Assembly: GCF_016808335.1 (NCBI RefSeq)
Contig: NC_053146.1
Location: 39,366,470 to 39,430,469, forward strand
Length of the DNA stretch: 64,000 bases
Direction: 5' to 3'
Source: Panicum virgatum
Lineage: Eukaryota; Streptophyta; Magnoliopsida; Poales; Poaceae
A program made the position numbers and the translations under genes. Shown piece after piece: positions 44,677 through 56,460 of the stretch. How positions within the stretch are numbered: position 1 is the first letter of the stretch; every line of letters starts with the position of its first letter. A model generated the notes under the pieces. The model did no database searches. It was not told the DNA's origin and worked only from the letters and a program-made list of their open reading frames with translations.

Positions 44677-46095
44677 TGTTGACGCTCCTTAGCGCCCCCG
44701 ATTTATATACCGCAAGCGCACGGTTTCGTGTAGCTTTTCCCTCAGAGTATTCCCCCAAGGTTTATCAATCCACGGAACCAAAGAGACAAGAAACAATCTA
44801 CTAGCATAGAGATTCCTTTGTGTGAGATGGTGAAAACGAATCTAATCTACTAAAAACACGACAAACACCGAAGGTAGCAAGAGAAAGTTAGAGATAACCA
44901 ATCTAGATCACCTAGATCATGCATATGTTGTAGTTCCAGCTAGATAAAGTGAAGTAAGATAGATGTGAATCTCAATGAAAAGCCTCTTTAAACCCAAAAT
45001 CTCCAATCCGATCCCTCGATACCCAACCTACTCTGTGGAGACGGCCTGTCACGACGCCCCCCTTTTCAACGGGATACCCTGAAGCAAGTCGAACTCACTT
45101 TGGTAGTTCCGCCATGAACCTCTAGCCACCATGACTACAAGATCATGATAAGTGATCTATCTCGATAATAGATCTAAGATGAAGCGAACCCAAAGAAAAG
45201 AACGAAATCGAAAGAGGAGAACATGGTCGCTAAACATTCGGAAACACAAATAACTTCACCATGAATGATAGTACATCACAAGATCACAACCAGGGCCCTA
45301 CCTTGATCTTGATGATCCTAGCTCCAGAACTCCGACGTGGTCTTCCTTGCAAGGTTCCCACGTCGGCTAGGGCAAACCCTAGACAACTAGCACGACCCTC
45401 GGCTCTCCGAGAGGTGTCCCTCTATCTTCTCTGCTCCTTGGCGTCGTCTCCCGAATTGATCTCTGCGTGAACCTTGGGGAGGGGTCTTTAAATAGCCTCA
45501 GGGAACCCTCGGTCAAAGGGGAGGTCGAACCGACCTAAAAAAGGCCTGGGCCGGCCGGCCCAATGAGCCTAGGCCGGCCGGCCTAGTACTTTCCTTCGCC
45601 GGCTCGCGCTCAACTTTCTCCCCAAGCCTCCTGGAATCTTCTAGAGTTTATGTCTTTCACGATTGCACCTCTTTAGACGTCGTTATCTTCGAGATTTCTT
45701 CGAGGAGAAGGATAGGATGGAAAATCCTTCCTTAAATATCTCTTTGCTTTGCTTAGCTCCGAAGTATCTCAATCTTATCTTGTGGGCTTTGTCTTTTGGG
45801 CTTCATTGGAGGGTGGATGTGCATGAATGGACCTCCAATTATCATGGCCTTCGACCCTTTGTTCGGGCTTTGGCCTTCGTCATTCTTCGTGTCATCGCGT
45901 GATCGTGGGCCTCGCCATTTCATGCTCCAAAATTGGTCAAAAACCTGCAAAAAGAAGTACCTCCAAAATATATGTGCAAACGTGAAAACGACCAATAATT
46001 GGGCCGAGGTTAGGATGGTTAGTGATTTTGATATTAAATCCATGCCATTATCAAAGTTAAACAGGGGATAAAATAGATACTTAAGGAGCGCCAAC
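44677..46095 (-). mobile_element. Element 2 3' LTR (left copy)
   Basis: On the minus strand it begins TGTTGGCGCTCCTTAAG at 46095 and ends AAGGAGCGTCAACA at 44677, with inverted TGTTG/CAACA ends. A polypurine tract (GCATGGGGGGAA) lies immediately inside, at 46107-46096. Length is 1419; the other copy is 1420. About 14 differences were counted by eye, pointing to a recent insertion. Confidence 0.9.
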
Positions 46096-47946
46096 ATTCC
46101 CCCCATGCTTAAACCTTGCTCGTCCTCGAGTAAGTCTTTGATAAAAAATCAGCGCTGCCTTTCAGTGTCCAATCCCTGTACTTGATCATACACGAGAAAA
46201 CACAATGCTCCCAAAAATATTTTGCAGTTAATAGTTCAAGTTGTAACCAGCTTTTTTCAATGTGGAAGGTAGATACAAGTTAAATGCTTCCCCACAATTA
46301 TTAAGCACATGCTCTCAAAATTAAACAAGTCTCAGGAGTAAGAAAGTAAGTTCCATAAGTAATGCTAAACCAAGATCAATAATTCAAACCTTATTGCAAT
46401 TTGCTCATGGAAACTCTCAGCTCATCTTGTCTCTCAAACTTGCTAGAACTCTCTCCTTTCTTTCTCTCATATGTATGTGTGAGGCTTTATCTGGAGCTCT
46501 GGAAAGGTTAGTCCTAACAAAAGATATTATAATCAAGATATTATCAAAACAAGAAATACTTCTTATGGATTTACCGAGACTCGTCAAATAGACCATTGGA
46601 AAATAATTTCTTTGTGGAGAGGGAGAGAATGGAACACACACTTTAGATGGTGGACATGTGCAAATGGCAATGGTTGATCCCAAGACACGACTGAAGTCCT
46701 TGTTATCGGATTGCACATGGTTGGAATAATTGAGTATATAATAATCTTCAAAGTACCCGGAGTTTAATGAAGCAAACGGAACCGAGGAGCTTTTCATCAT
46801 TATTTATTTCATTTTTTTTCTTTCTCTCTTTTTTTTATTCTTTTTGCTCCTCAGAACCACTGGCAACACAATGCACTTACTCCACCTCCCCCCATGCTTG
46901 AACTTTTGCTTGTCCTCAAGCAATGAAGTGATGATAACTTGATGGAGTGAGTGCGCAAAACCTTTATCAATTCTCTGGACATAACTTTGGAATTCAGAGG
47001 AGCATCTCCTCATAAAAGATTGAAGCCAACAAAGGAGGAAAAGGGGTAGGCCGGCCGGCCTAGGGGTGTTGAGCCGGCCGGCCTATTGCCTGTAGGCCTC
47101 CACTTCTTCGGATTTTTCTTCTGCGAATTCTTTGATGCTTCCCAAGCTTATGTTTTACTGAATGTTGCTCTTGATTCCACTGTTTTTCCGTCGAAATAGA
47201 TATACTCAATATATAGGTTGTGGTCAAGGAGGTGTTTCTCAAAAAGATGTTTTTGGTTAAGGGTGGATATCCAGCGAGGTTTGTGATGTTCCCGGTATAG
47301 AAACTCACAATGCATGGATAGAATGGCTAGCAAAAGATAGGTACGCAAAAATACGGAATGGTCAACTTCTTAGTCTCGTACCAAAGAAGATAAATCCTGA
47401 ATTAATTCACCTGAAAATAATTCTTGCTCTATGGTTTTTATGATATATCATTTAAGCTTGTAGAAGGGTAGAGCAAATGCAAAAGGTATCATTGACAAGG
47501 TTAGCTCAAAATTAAATCCAAATTAAATTTTCCTTGACAAGCTTAAGTAAGAGAGCAAGAATAAAAGATATGGGTCCTGATTTATCATAACCTCCACAAT
47601 TGAATTAGCCGGCATTTAATTAATTTTCAGATCATGTTAAAGAGAGCATTAGTTTAATCATGCATAAACCAAGCACAAGAAAGTAGACAAAGCGGCAACG
47701 ATCATCATATTTTAACATGGCACAAACTTTCTATCATCATTACTAACCATAACATTAAAGCGTGGGTGATGCATTTATTTATCATGGTGATGAAGACAAA
47801 AGAAAACAAATTGCACACATGCTGAAATAAATAAAACAGAAAATCGCTACGCACACACAAGCTTGCACACATGCTGAAAATGAATGAAAAGAAATAGAAA
47901 ATCCAAACCACACGTGCGAGCATTTTATTCTTGGTCATGCCGTCGA
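46096..47946 (-). other. Element 2 3' untranslated internal region
   Basis: No gene is seen. It includes the polypurine tract and a second similar site at about 46885-46920 (minus strand: GAGGACAAGCAAAAGTTCAA then GCATGGGGGG), which resembles the text next to the true tract (CGAGGACGAGCAAGGTTTAA then GCATGGGGGG). Bases 46096-47328 are repeated almost exactly at 55230-56460. Open frames of 65-127 codons occur in both copies only because the DNA is duplicated. Confidence 0.65.
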
Positions 47947-49623
47947 TCAATCTCCTTGATTGGCTCTTGCGTTGTATCCTTGATCATAATACTGCTGAAA
48001 TGGTCCTCCATTAAATTGTTCCGGTGGCGTCAGGCCTAGAAGTCCCATTTGATATGCAATTCCTGCAGTTCCATCTTCTAGTTGGGTTGTATGCCTCCGG
48101 ATGGCATCTATATCTTCCATATTTCTTCTCGCATAAGCACCCATAATTCTCATTCCTTGTTCTGGTTGAGGGAGGTCAAAATATTGTGCTCCAAATGACG
48201 GGTCGGGCATCTCTCCTTGATATGACGAGGGTGGGCATCCGTAGTTGCTAAATGGTGGGGGTGCCGCCGCAGCGTGCCCCCATGCTTGTTCCTAGCTTCC
48301 TTCCCATTGACTCGTCCATCCTTGCGGGTATCCCTGTCCACTTGATGCACCTTGAAATTCATTTCTCCAATAAGCAGAACTTGGCGGTGGAAGATTTACT
48401 TCCAAGTCTTCTTGTTGTGCTGATGCCGATGTCCCTTCAATTAACCTTCCTCTTTTTGATTTCTTTACCTTTTTTCCAATGTTTTCAACTCGCCAATCAG
48501 TCCTCCCTCTTGCAAATAATTTCAGCCTTTGATCGGGGAGGGAAATATCCATCTCAGAAATAGTAAATCCCTTCTTTTCATCTCCTCCGATATAATGGCC
48601 TTGCCTCAAATGATCAATCCCAATATCTCTTCCCGGGACATAAAATTTTTGGATCACTCGTAACCTCGGATTCATTGCTCGGGCTATCATTGTGAGATAA
48701 CATCCCGAACCAACTTCTCCCGTGCCGGATGATGCTTCACAAAGCCACCTTTCAACCATGATGTTGGTGGGATCAATTACTTGCTTCTTCACCAATGCAG
48801 CATACATCCAACTTAATTCCTGGTCGGTGACCTTTGATTCTCTCATCCTCCCGAGAATTCTCTTGCTCAACCAAGAGTGGAATATTTGGAGGGTCACATT
48901 ACTTATATTCTTCCTTTGGCGGTTGACATCTTTTGCTATTTTTGTCCAAAATTCATCAAGCTCTCCATCTTCAACTTGCACCATTTCATATGCATTATTT
49001 TTGAATCCGAGCAAGCTTCCTATTTCACCATAGGTGATTACTTTCTCTTCATTCTTGAGCCTAAATTTCAGACATGAAACTTCTTCACCATCCACCACTT
49101 TCGTTGATTTTTCTAATGTCATGAACATCTCAAGAGCCACTTCTTCTTGCATATCAACCGTGACACCATCGGAAAATAACTTCCAACCGATGTTTTCCAA
49201 TAGCTCATAGATGTCATGATGAAATCCCAGCTTCACCAATGCTTCATCATCAAAATCATAATTTGCTCGTAGTCTTCCCTTCATGAACTTTAGCCTTTCT
49301 TCTTCTTCCTTCGACAAGATAATAAACCCATATTCTGAATTCTTGGGCTTGTATGGTGGTGGTGCGGATGACCTTGTCGAACGCCGTGGAGGAGGTGGCA
49401 TCCCTTCGGTGAATCTCATGGAGGAGCTTCTCAGGTCTCTCATCCCACCAAGGAGCAACATGTCGCTCCTCAGTGCGGGGTTGTCTTCCTCCATGCTCCG
49501 CAGAGACTCGAAGACCGAGTGCCTCCGCGAAGAACTTGCCGATGCGTCGGATGTTGATGAACGTGTCCTTCTCCTCCCGGCGATGAACTTCATGAGGCCA
49601 CTCATGGTGACTCCTTGCTGCAC
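47947..49623 (-). pseudogene. Element 2 env-like 3' ORF (one stop codon)
   Basis: A minus-strand frame of about 443 codons from the ATG at 49605 (or a non-ATG start at 49623) to a TAG at 48292, after which the same frame continues open to 47947. The N-terminus is Ser/Arg-rich. The middle has SKEEEERLKFMKGR, GFHHDIYELLENIGWKLF, VITYGEIGSLLGFKNNAYEM and YVPGRDIGIDHLRQGHYIGG blocks, typical of the 3' ORF of Athila-type plant elements. The C-terminus is Gln/Gly/Pro-rich. I see no signal peptide or clear membrane helix, so 'env-like' refers to position and family, not proven function. Confidence 0.72.
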
Positions 49624-50952
49624 ACACTAAAAAACAAACACACCGGGGGTTTCTTGCCGGCGGGAGAACAATATATCGAAGAGTGGAGCAAACTAGGAAT
49701 TGTGGTGAATTTTCTGAGATTTTTGGAGTAGATTTTGGTGGATGAATTTTTCAGGGCTCTAACTGATGTTTCTGGGCAAAGAACTTGAAGAACATAAGCA
49801 AGGAAATGAGTGAGGAGTATACCTGCCAAAGGGGAGCACCAGAGGGCATAAATAGGGGCCAGGCCGGCCGGCCTAGGGCCTTGGGGCCGGCCGGCCTAGG
49901 GTGTTTTTCCCTCTTCTCCACTTCAATTTTCTCTGGTGGCTTCCTGTTGCAATTATTTGCTTCTGTCCAGTACATTTTGTATGCTTTGCACCGCCCAAAT
50001 CATGTGAACCACTCCTTCTTTGCCTTTGATGTCCAGTTGCAACATTATTTCTCCACTTTGTGTCATTCACCTTGTCCCTTGCTTAATCATTCATCACATG
50101 GTGCCATCTTTGCTGAAAATCACTTGTCCTTCCCATGCATGGCTGCTCCCTCCTTTGAATTATTTGCATGTGGTGGTAGGTAGAGAGCACAACTCTTTCC
50201 GTGAACTCACTTTGATCAATGGATGTTAATCAAGCACATAAACCCTTTCCAAATGATGCTTAGATGTTTAATCCTCCTCTAACTTCGAAATTTCAGAATT
50301 GACTCAAAGCATGCAATGAGTTTAAATGAATAATTAGAGGGGAATTGAAACATCTTTACATTTGTAAGTCGAAAAATATTTCCCGACTACATTAATTTTG
50401 GTTGCACCGGAACCGTTCACTTTCATGAATTGATAGCGAACAATCTCGAATTCAACCGTGGGTCTTGGGTTTAGGTTCTAATTTTTGCCAAAATGAGAGA
50501 GAGAATTTTGAAAAAGAGAATAATTAAGGTTAGGAAAATTCTAGTCCTATGGTAATGAAACTGAAAATTCTCTCTATGTTTGTGTGAACCTACGCATCAA
50601 GAATTTAAGTAACATAGCACGGCTCTACTCGTGTGTTACATCTCAACTTGGTCCGGCCGTCATGGACAGGACGGTCGCCAAAAATAGGTATGGAATTTTG
50701 GATGTGGCTTTCTCAAGAAGAGGCAAATAAATCATAGGATGGCTCATGTCATTGGTTTAAAATAAGAAATAACATTGGAATGACCGAGCGAATAAAATCC
50801 AAATCGAATTGTTTGACCGAACTACCAATTGTTCAAAAGTATATCATGTTCCTGCGTACCAAAATTCTCGACTCACTTACCTAAACCTTTCGTGGGTTGT
50901 CCTCCCGGTAGCTTATTCTTGACTCGACGAACGGGTTGAACTCCCGGCAGCT
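49624..50952 (-). other. Element 2 spacer where reverse transcriptase and integrase would be expected
   Basis: About 1.3 kb between protease and the 3' ORF. No RT, RNase H or integrase motif in any frame. It has a GGCCGGCCGGCC pair at 49863-49896 and is otherwise AT-rich. In an autonomous Athila element this interval would hold several kilobases of pol. Confidence 0.6.
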
Positions 50953-51888
50953 TTATTCTTGACTCGATGAACGGGTTGCCTCCCGCAAAGCGCTTCGTTT
51001 ATAGTCTATAGCTAGACTTTCTTCTTCTTCACTTCGGACCAACGCTCGATGATGGCGTGGCGCTGCAGTCTTGGGTACCCACTTCCGCACAATCCTTGGT
51101 GCGGGTTTGTCTTCTACGTTAGTCGTCTTTTTGGTCTTCACAAGCGGGCTTTTAGCTTTCTTCTTGACGGGTGCAACGATCTTCTTTGTCGCGATGGATG
51201 CGACGACTTCTATCTCCTTCTTCGCTTCCTTCTTGCTCGGCTCCTCTTCTTTCTTTGGCTTCTCCTCTGTGACACGGCGGTGAGGCGGAACATATTTAAC
51301 ATTGATCATGTTGCATACCTCGAGGCGTGGACGAAACTTGAATTCGCTTGTGGTGCCATTGATGTCGAACTTTATCTCCCCCTTGCCAACGTCGATGTTT
51401 GCCCTTGCGGTCTTGAGGAAAGGCCTCCCAAGTATGAGAGGCGCCTTGCTCCCTTCTCCCATATCGAGAATCACAAAGTCAACGGGGACTAAGTGTTCTC
51501 CAATCTTCACGGGCACGTCTTCGGCGATTCCCAAAGGATAGCGAATGGAATTGTCCGCTAACTCTAGGCACATAGCGGTGGGTTCCGGCTCCGGTAAGCA
51601 TAGCTTCTCGAACACATTCTTTGGCATGACGCTCACACTTGCACCGAGATCACAAAGTGCTCTTTCGAACATAAGAGATCCAATGGAACACGGGATGGTA
51701 GGACATCCGGGGTCCCTCTTCTTTTCTGGAGCTTCATTAGCGATTGCCGCGCTACATTCCTCAGTTAGCTTGACAGTGCTTGGCGGTATCTCGCGCTTGT
51801 TTCCCATGATGTCTTTGAAGTAGCGAGAATACGTCGGAACTTGTAGAGCGTCCAAGAGCGGCATATTGATGCTCAACCTGCGTACCAT
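50953..51888 (-). CDS. Element 2 aspartic protease
   Basis: A minus-strand frame of 311 codons: MVRRLSINMPLLDALQVPTY, then CSAAI...PGCPTIPCSIG, and the active site ALCDLGASVSVMP, in which D-L-G-A-S is the Athila-type protease motif, followed by ILGRPFLKTARANIDVGKGE. The tail is Lys/Glu-rich. In the family it is translated as part of a gag-protease polyprotein and cleaves it. Here it is separated from gag by a frameshift and stops (51890-52170). The frame itself is open. The family's continuation into reverse transcriptase is absent. Confidence 0.8.
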   Translation of the reverse strand: MVRRLSINMPLLDALQVPTYSRYFKDIMGNKREIPPSTVKLTEECSAAIANEAPEKKRDPGCPTIPCSIGSLMFERALCDLGASVSVMPKNVFEKLCLPEPEPTAMCLELADNSIRYPLGIAEDVPVKIGEHLVPVDFVILDMGEGSKAPLILGRPFLKTARANIDVGKGEIKFDINGTTSEFKFRPRLEVCNMINVKYVPPHRRVTEEKPKKEEEPSKKEAKKEIEVVASIATKKIVAPVKKKAKSPLVKTKKTTNVEDKPAPRIVRKWVPKTAAPRHHRALVRSEEEESLAIDYKRSALREATRSSSQE

Positions 51889-51979
51889 GTCAACAAATTT
51901 GTTGAATTGCTCATCTTCGTGTTAACCTTTCCGGTATCGTGGCCTTGGCGGTAGAATCTTGGTGTCTATATCATCTAGC

Positions 51980-53548
51980 TCAAACTCCGGCTCTTCGGTG
52001 ACTATCTCTGGCTAGGAGTAGGTTCCTTCTCCTTGATGATGGTCTCCACTTCAACTCTTGGCTTAGGCTTCCTTGCTCCCGCTGTATGTTCGGGTTCTTC
52101 GGTCTCCTTTCCCGAGCGAGTTTGAATTGCCTTAGCCGTCTCCGGACTTTGAGGTTGCCTGGGCAATTTTCCTCGTTGCTAGATAGGCGTCCGGCGAGCT
52201 GGGCTACTTGTGTTTCTAGCATCTTCATCATGTTGAGTACTTGAAGGTTAGAGCTCCCGACCTCCGTCACCTTGCCATCAATGTTCTCCAAGATCTTGTC
52301 CATAGCCTTGAACTTGGTGACGGTGTCCTTGTTGATCTTGCCTTGCTCCTCCATGAACTCCTTCAATTGTATACGAAGAGGCACCGAGTTTTGAATGGAA
52401 GAGCTTGCATTAAATTGGGGTCTACCTTGCCCGTAGCGGAAGTTGGTCGGCGGAATCCATTCTCCCTTCTTCATGTAGTCGAGCATCTTGGCTTCCTCCG
52501 GGCAATTCTTTTGTACATGGCCGTACTCTCCACATTCTTCACATGTAGACCTTGCTTCGGCCGCCTTCAAATCGATAGCTTGGGCTTCTCTCTTTTCCAC
52601 TTCCATCTTCTCCAACCTTCTCATGAGCAAGTCGATCTTCCCTTCTAGCACTTCTTCGCGTTCCACTTGTAATACACTCTTCGCGGCGCCCACGGCTTGG
52701 AGTGGTTGCAGGCGCCCCGATGATGCCCATGCGTCATTGTCCGCCACCTTCTTGAATAGTTTGAAAACTTGAGTAGGCGTGAGCTCAATGATAGAACCTC
52801 CGGCCGATGCGTCAATGATCCCCCTTGATGCAGTAGTGAGGCCTTGATAGAACTTCTGGACCACATCCTCCCTTGAGAACTTGTGATGAGGTACGGCGCG
52901 GATGTAGTCGTTGAAGCGCTCATAGGCTTCGGCAATAGTCTCTGTTGGGGCTTGCGCGAATGTTGCAATCTTGTTGCGCAGAATCTGGGTCTTGCCCGGC
53001 GAGTAGAACTCCGTCATAAACTCTTTCATCAAGGACTCCCAATTTTGCACCGTGTGCGGTGGTAGAGAATGAAACCATTGCAGCGCTCTCCCAAGTAGAG
53101 AGAATGGAAAGAGCCTCGCTCTTATTTGATCTTGAGTCATCCCTTGCATGTCGAAGGTGCGGCATAGTTGGAGGAACGCTTGAAGATGTAGATTAGCGTC
53201 TTGTTTTCCAGTGAAGGGCGAGCTTTGCACCATCCTTATGATTGAAGTCCTGATCTCGAACGGAACTCCGATGTTGTCGAGATTTTGGATCGGCAAGTCC
53301 TGAACGTCCAGAGTGCATAGCTCTCCGATCGTACGCTCTGGCTCCGGTAGCGCCATCCCTTGGTGAAGTGGCGCCTCCTTTGGACTTGTTGGTGGAGTTG
53401 CTTGAGGTGAAGACGATGAATCGTCGGCTTCAACTTCTGGATCTACTAGTTCCGGCTTCCTTGATCGTGCTTCTCGTCTCCTTTGCCTGTAAATTTTTTC
53501 TGGATCATCCACAAAATTTTCGGGTTTGTTGGAGAGGCTCCCGTCCAT
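51980..53548 (-). CDS. Element 2 gag with zinc knuckle
   Basis: A minus-strand frame of 522 codons from ATG 53548. It has a gag core: DANLHLQAFLQLCRTF, ARLFPFSLLGRALQWFHSLP, WESLMKEFMTEFYSPGKT, AEAYERFNDYIRAVPHHKF and FYQGLTTASRGIIDASAGG. One CCHC zinc knuckle, CEECGEYGHVQKNC, follows at about residue 345, then coiled coil. Near 52170 an extra base shifts the frame: the expected AIQTRSGKETEEPE continuation is visible in another frame, while the listed end is basic nonsense. So gag is essentially complete but its link to protease is broken. It makes the particle shell. Confidence 0.85.
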   Translation of the reverse strand: MDGSLSNKPENFVDDPEKIYRQRRREARSRKPELVDPEVEADDSSSSPQATPPTSPKEAPLHQGMALPEPERTIGELCTLDVQDLPIQNLDNIGVPFEIRTSIIRMVQSSPFTGKQDANLHLQAFLQLCRTFDMQGMTQDQIRARLFPFSLLGRALQWFHSLPPHTVQNWESLMKEFMTEFYSPGKTQILRNKIATFAQAPTETIAEAYERFNDYIRAVPHHKFSREDVVQKFYQGLTTASRGIIDASAGGSIIELTPTQVFKLFKKVADNDAWASSGRLQPLQAVGAAKSVLQVEREEVLEGKIDLLMRRLEKMEVEKREAQAIDLKAAEARSTCEECGEYGHVQKNCPEEAKMLDYMKKGEWIPPTNFRYGQGRPQFNASSSIQNSVPLRIQLKEFMEEQGKINKDTVTKFKAMDKILENIDGKVTEVGSSNLQVLNMMKMLETQVAQLAGRLSSNEENCPGNLKVRRRLRQFKLARERRPKNPNIQREQGSLSQELKWRPSSRRRNLLLARDSHRRAGV

Positions 53549-53785
53549 CTCCTGTTAGGGGTTAGTGAAAAAGAAAAAAAATATATACGAGATGTAAAAG
53601 ATGAATATACAAGATCTAAAACATAAAAGAAAAATAAAACAAACTCTAGATTAGATTGATTTTCGTGGAATAGATCCGTTTTTTTAGTTAGTTCAGAAAA
53701 AAATTAAGAGATCTAAAAAGGTCAAAAAGAAAAATCAAGAAATATTTACGAATGCAAGTAAGATTGGATTTTAAATCGATGGTTC

Positions 53786-53803
53786 CCCGGCAACGGCGCC
53801 AGA
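53786..53803 (-). promoter_or_regulatory. Element 2 primer binding site
   Basis: The minus strand reads TGGCGCCGTTGCCGGGGA a few bases inside the LTR end at 53810. This is the primer binding site commonly seen in Athila-type plant elements. It sets the orientation as minus. Confidence 0.85.
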
Positions 53804-53809
53804 AAAGCT

Positions 53810-55229
53810 TGTTGACGCTCCTTAGCGCCCCCGATTTATATACCGCAAGCGCACGGTTTCGTGTAGCTTTTCCCTCAGAGTATTCCCCCAAGGTTTATCA
53901 ATCCACGGAACCAAAGAGACAAGAAACAATCTACTAGCATAGAGATTCCTTTGTGTGAGATGGTGAAAACAAATCTAATCTACTAAAAACACGACAAACA
54001 CCGAAGGTAGCAAGAGAAAGTTAGAGATAACCAATCTAGATCACCTAGATCATGCATATGTTGTAGTTCCAGCTAGATAAAGTGAAGTAAGATAGATGTG
54101 AATCTCAATGAAAAGCCTCTTTAAACCCAAAATCTCCAATCCGATCCCTCGATACCCAACCTACTCTGTGGAGACGGCCTGTCACGACGCCCCCCTTTTC
54201 AACGGGATACCCTGAAGCAAGTCGAACTCACTTTGGTAGTTCCGCCATGAACCTCTAGCCACCATGACTACAAGATCATGCTAAGTGATCTATCTTGATA
54301 ATAGATCTAAGATGAAGCGAACCCAAAGAAAAGAACAAAATCGAAAGAGGAGAACATGGTCGCTAAACATTCGGAAACACAAATAACTTCACCATGAATG
54401 ATAGTACATCACAAGATCACAACTGGGGCCCTACCTTGATCTTGATGATCCTAGCTCCAGAACTCCGACGTGGTCTTCCTTGCAAGGTTCCCACGTCGGC
54501 TAGGGCAAACCCTAGACAACTAGCATGACCCTCGGCTCTCCGAGAGGTGTCCCTCTATCTTCTCTGCTCCTTGGCGTCGTCTCCCGAATTGATCTCTGCG
54601 TGAACCTTGGGGAGGGGTCTTTAAATAGCCTCAGGGAACCCTCGGTCAAAGGGGAGGTCGAACCGACCTAAAAAAGGCCTGGACGGCCGGCCCAATGAGC
54701 CTAGGCCGGCCGGCCTAGTACTTTCCTTCGCCGGCTCGCGCTCAACTTTCTCCCCAAGCCTCCTGGAATCTTCTAGAGTTTATGTCTTTCACGATTGCAC
54801 CCCTTTAGACGTCGTTATCTTCGAGATTTCTTCGAGGAGAAGGATAGGATGGAAAATCCTTCCTTAAATATCTCTTTGCTTTGCTTAGCTCCGAAGTATC
54901 TCAATCTTATCTTGTGGGCTTTGTCTTTTGGGCTTCATTGGAGGGTGGATGTGCATGAATGGGCCTCCAATTATCATGGCCTTCGACCCTTTGTTCGGGC
55001 TTTGGCCTTCGTCATTCTTCATGTCATCGCGTGATCGTGGGCCTCGCCATTTCATGCTCCAAAATTGGTCAAAAACCTGCAAAAACGAAGTACCTCCAAA
55101 ATATATGTGCAAACGTGAAAACGACCAATAATTGGGCCGAGGTTAGGATGGTTAGTGATTTTGATATTAAATCCATGCCATTATCAAAGTTAAATAGGGG
55201 ATAAAATGGATACTTAAGGAGCGCCAACA
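53810..55229 (-). mobile_element. Element 2 5' LTR (right copy)
   Basis: 1420 bases, nearly identical to 44677-46095, with the same TGTTG...CAACA ends. The primer binding site is on its inner side. On its outer side the sequence does not end but continues into 1.2 kb of internal 3' sequence, ending in a polypurine tract against the LTR. Confidence 0.9.
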
Positions 55230-56460
55230 TTCCCCCCATGCTTAAACCTTGCTCGTCCTCGAGTAAGTCTTTGATAAAAAATCAGCGCTGCCTTTCAGTG
55301 TCCAATCCCTGTACTTGATCATACACGAGAAAACACAATGCTCCCAAAAATATTTTGCAGTTAATAGTTCAAGTTGTAACCAGCTTTTTTCAATGTGGAA
55401 GGTAGATACAAGTTAAATGCTTCCCCACAATTATTAAGCACATGCTCTCAAAATTAAACAAGTCTCAGGAGTAAGAAAGTAAGTTCCATAAGTAATGCTA
55501 AACCAAGATCAATAATTCAAACCTCATTGCAATTTGCTCATGGAAACTCTCAGCTCATCTTGTCTCTCAAACTTGCTAGAACTCTCTCCTTTCTTTCTCT
55601 CATATGTATGTGTGAGGCTTTATCTGGAGCTCTGGAAAGGTTAGTCCTAACAAAAGATATTATAATCAAGATATTATCAAAACAAGAAATACTTCTTATG
55701 GATTTACCGAGACTCGTCAAATAGACCATTGGAAAATAATTTCTTTGTGGAGAGGGAGAGAATGGAACACACACTTTAGATGGTGGACATGTGCAAATGG
55801 CAACGGTTGATCCCAAGGCACGACTGAAGTCCTTGTTATCGGATTGCACATGGTTGGAATAATTGAGTATAGAATAATCTTCAAAGTACCCGGAGTTTAA
55901 TGAAGCAAACGGAACTGAGGAGCTTTTCATCATTATTTATTTCATTTTTTTTCTTTCTCTCTTTTTTTTATTCTTTTTGCTCCTCAGAACCACTGGCAAC
56001 ACAATGCACTTACTCCACCTCCCCCCATGCTTGAACTTTTGCTTGTCCTCAAGCAATGAAGTGATGATAATTTGATGGAGTGAGTGCGCAAAACCTTTAT
56101 CAATTCTCTGGACATAACTTTGGAATTCAGAGGAGCATCTCCTCATAAAAGATTGAAGCCAACAAAGGAGGAAAAGGTGCAGGCCGGCCGGCCTAGGGGT
56201 GTTGAGCCGGCCGGCCTACTGCCTGTAGGCCTCCACTTCTTCGGATTTTTCTTCTGCGAATTCTTTGATGCTTCCCAAGCTTATGTTTTACTGAATGTTG
56301 CTCTTGATTCCACTGTTTTTCCATCGAAATAGATATACTCAATATATAGGTTGTGGTCAAGGAGGTGTTTCTCAAAAAGATGTTTTTGGTTAAGGGTGGA
56401 TATCCAGCGAGGTTTGCGATGTTCCCGGTATAGAAACTCACAATGCATGGATAGAATGTC
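55230..56460 (-). mobile_element. Extra partial copy of element 2 3' internal region
   Basis: This is almost identical to 46096-47328 and ends abruptly at AGAATG; the next bases belong to element 1 reverse transcriptase. It makes a tandem arrangement of element 2 with a shared LTR. No ORF of its own. Confidence 0.85.

Larger units (their letters stand above)
44677..56460 (-). mobile_element. Element 2: Athila-type retrotransposon lacking RT and integrase, with extra partial copy
   Basis: On the minus strand from right to left: partial 3' internal region (56460-55230), full LTR (55229-53810), primer binding site (about 53803-53786), gag (53548-51980), protease (51888-50953), spacer, env-like ORF (49623-47947), 3' internal region and polypurine tract (to 46096), full LTR (46095-44677). 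No YxDD reverse transcriptase, RNase H or integrase motif occurs inside. It sits inside element 1 pol. Confidence 0.85.

Noticed and set aside
46417..46800. 127-codon minus-strand frame conserved at 55550-55933, and others in 46-47 and 55-56 kb
   Set aside because: Identity follows from the duplication of the element 2 internal region. No domain; frames on the opposite strand are conserved equally.
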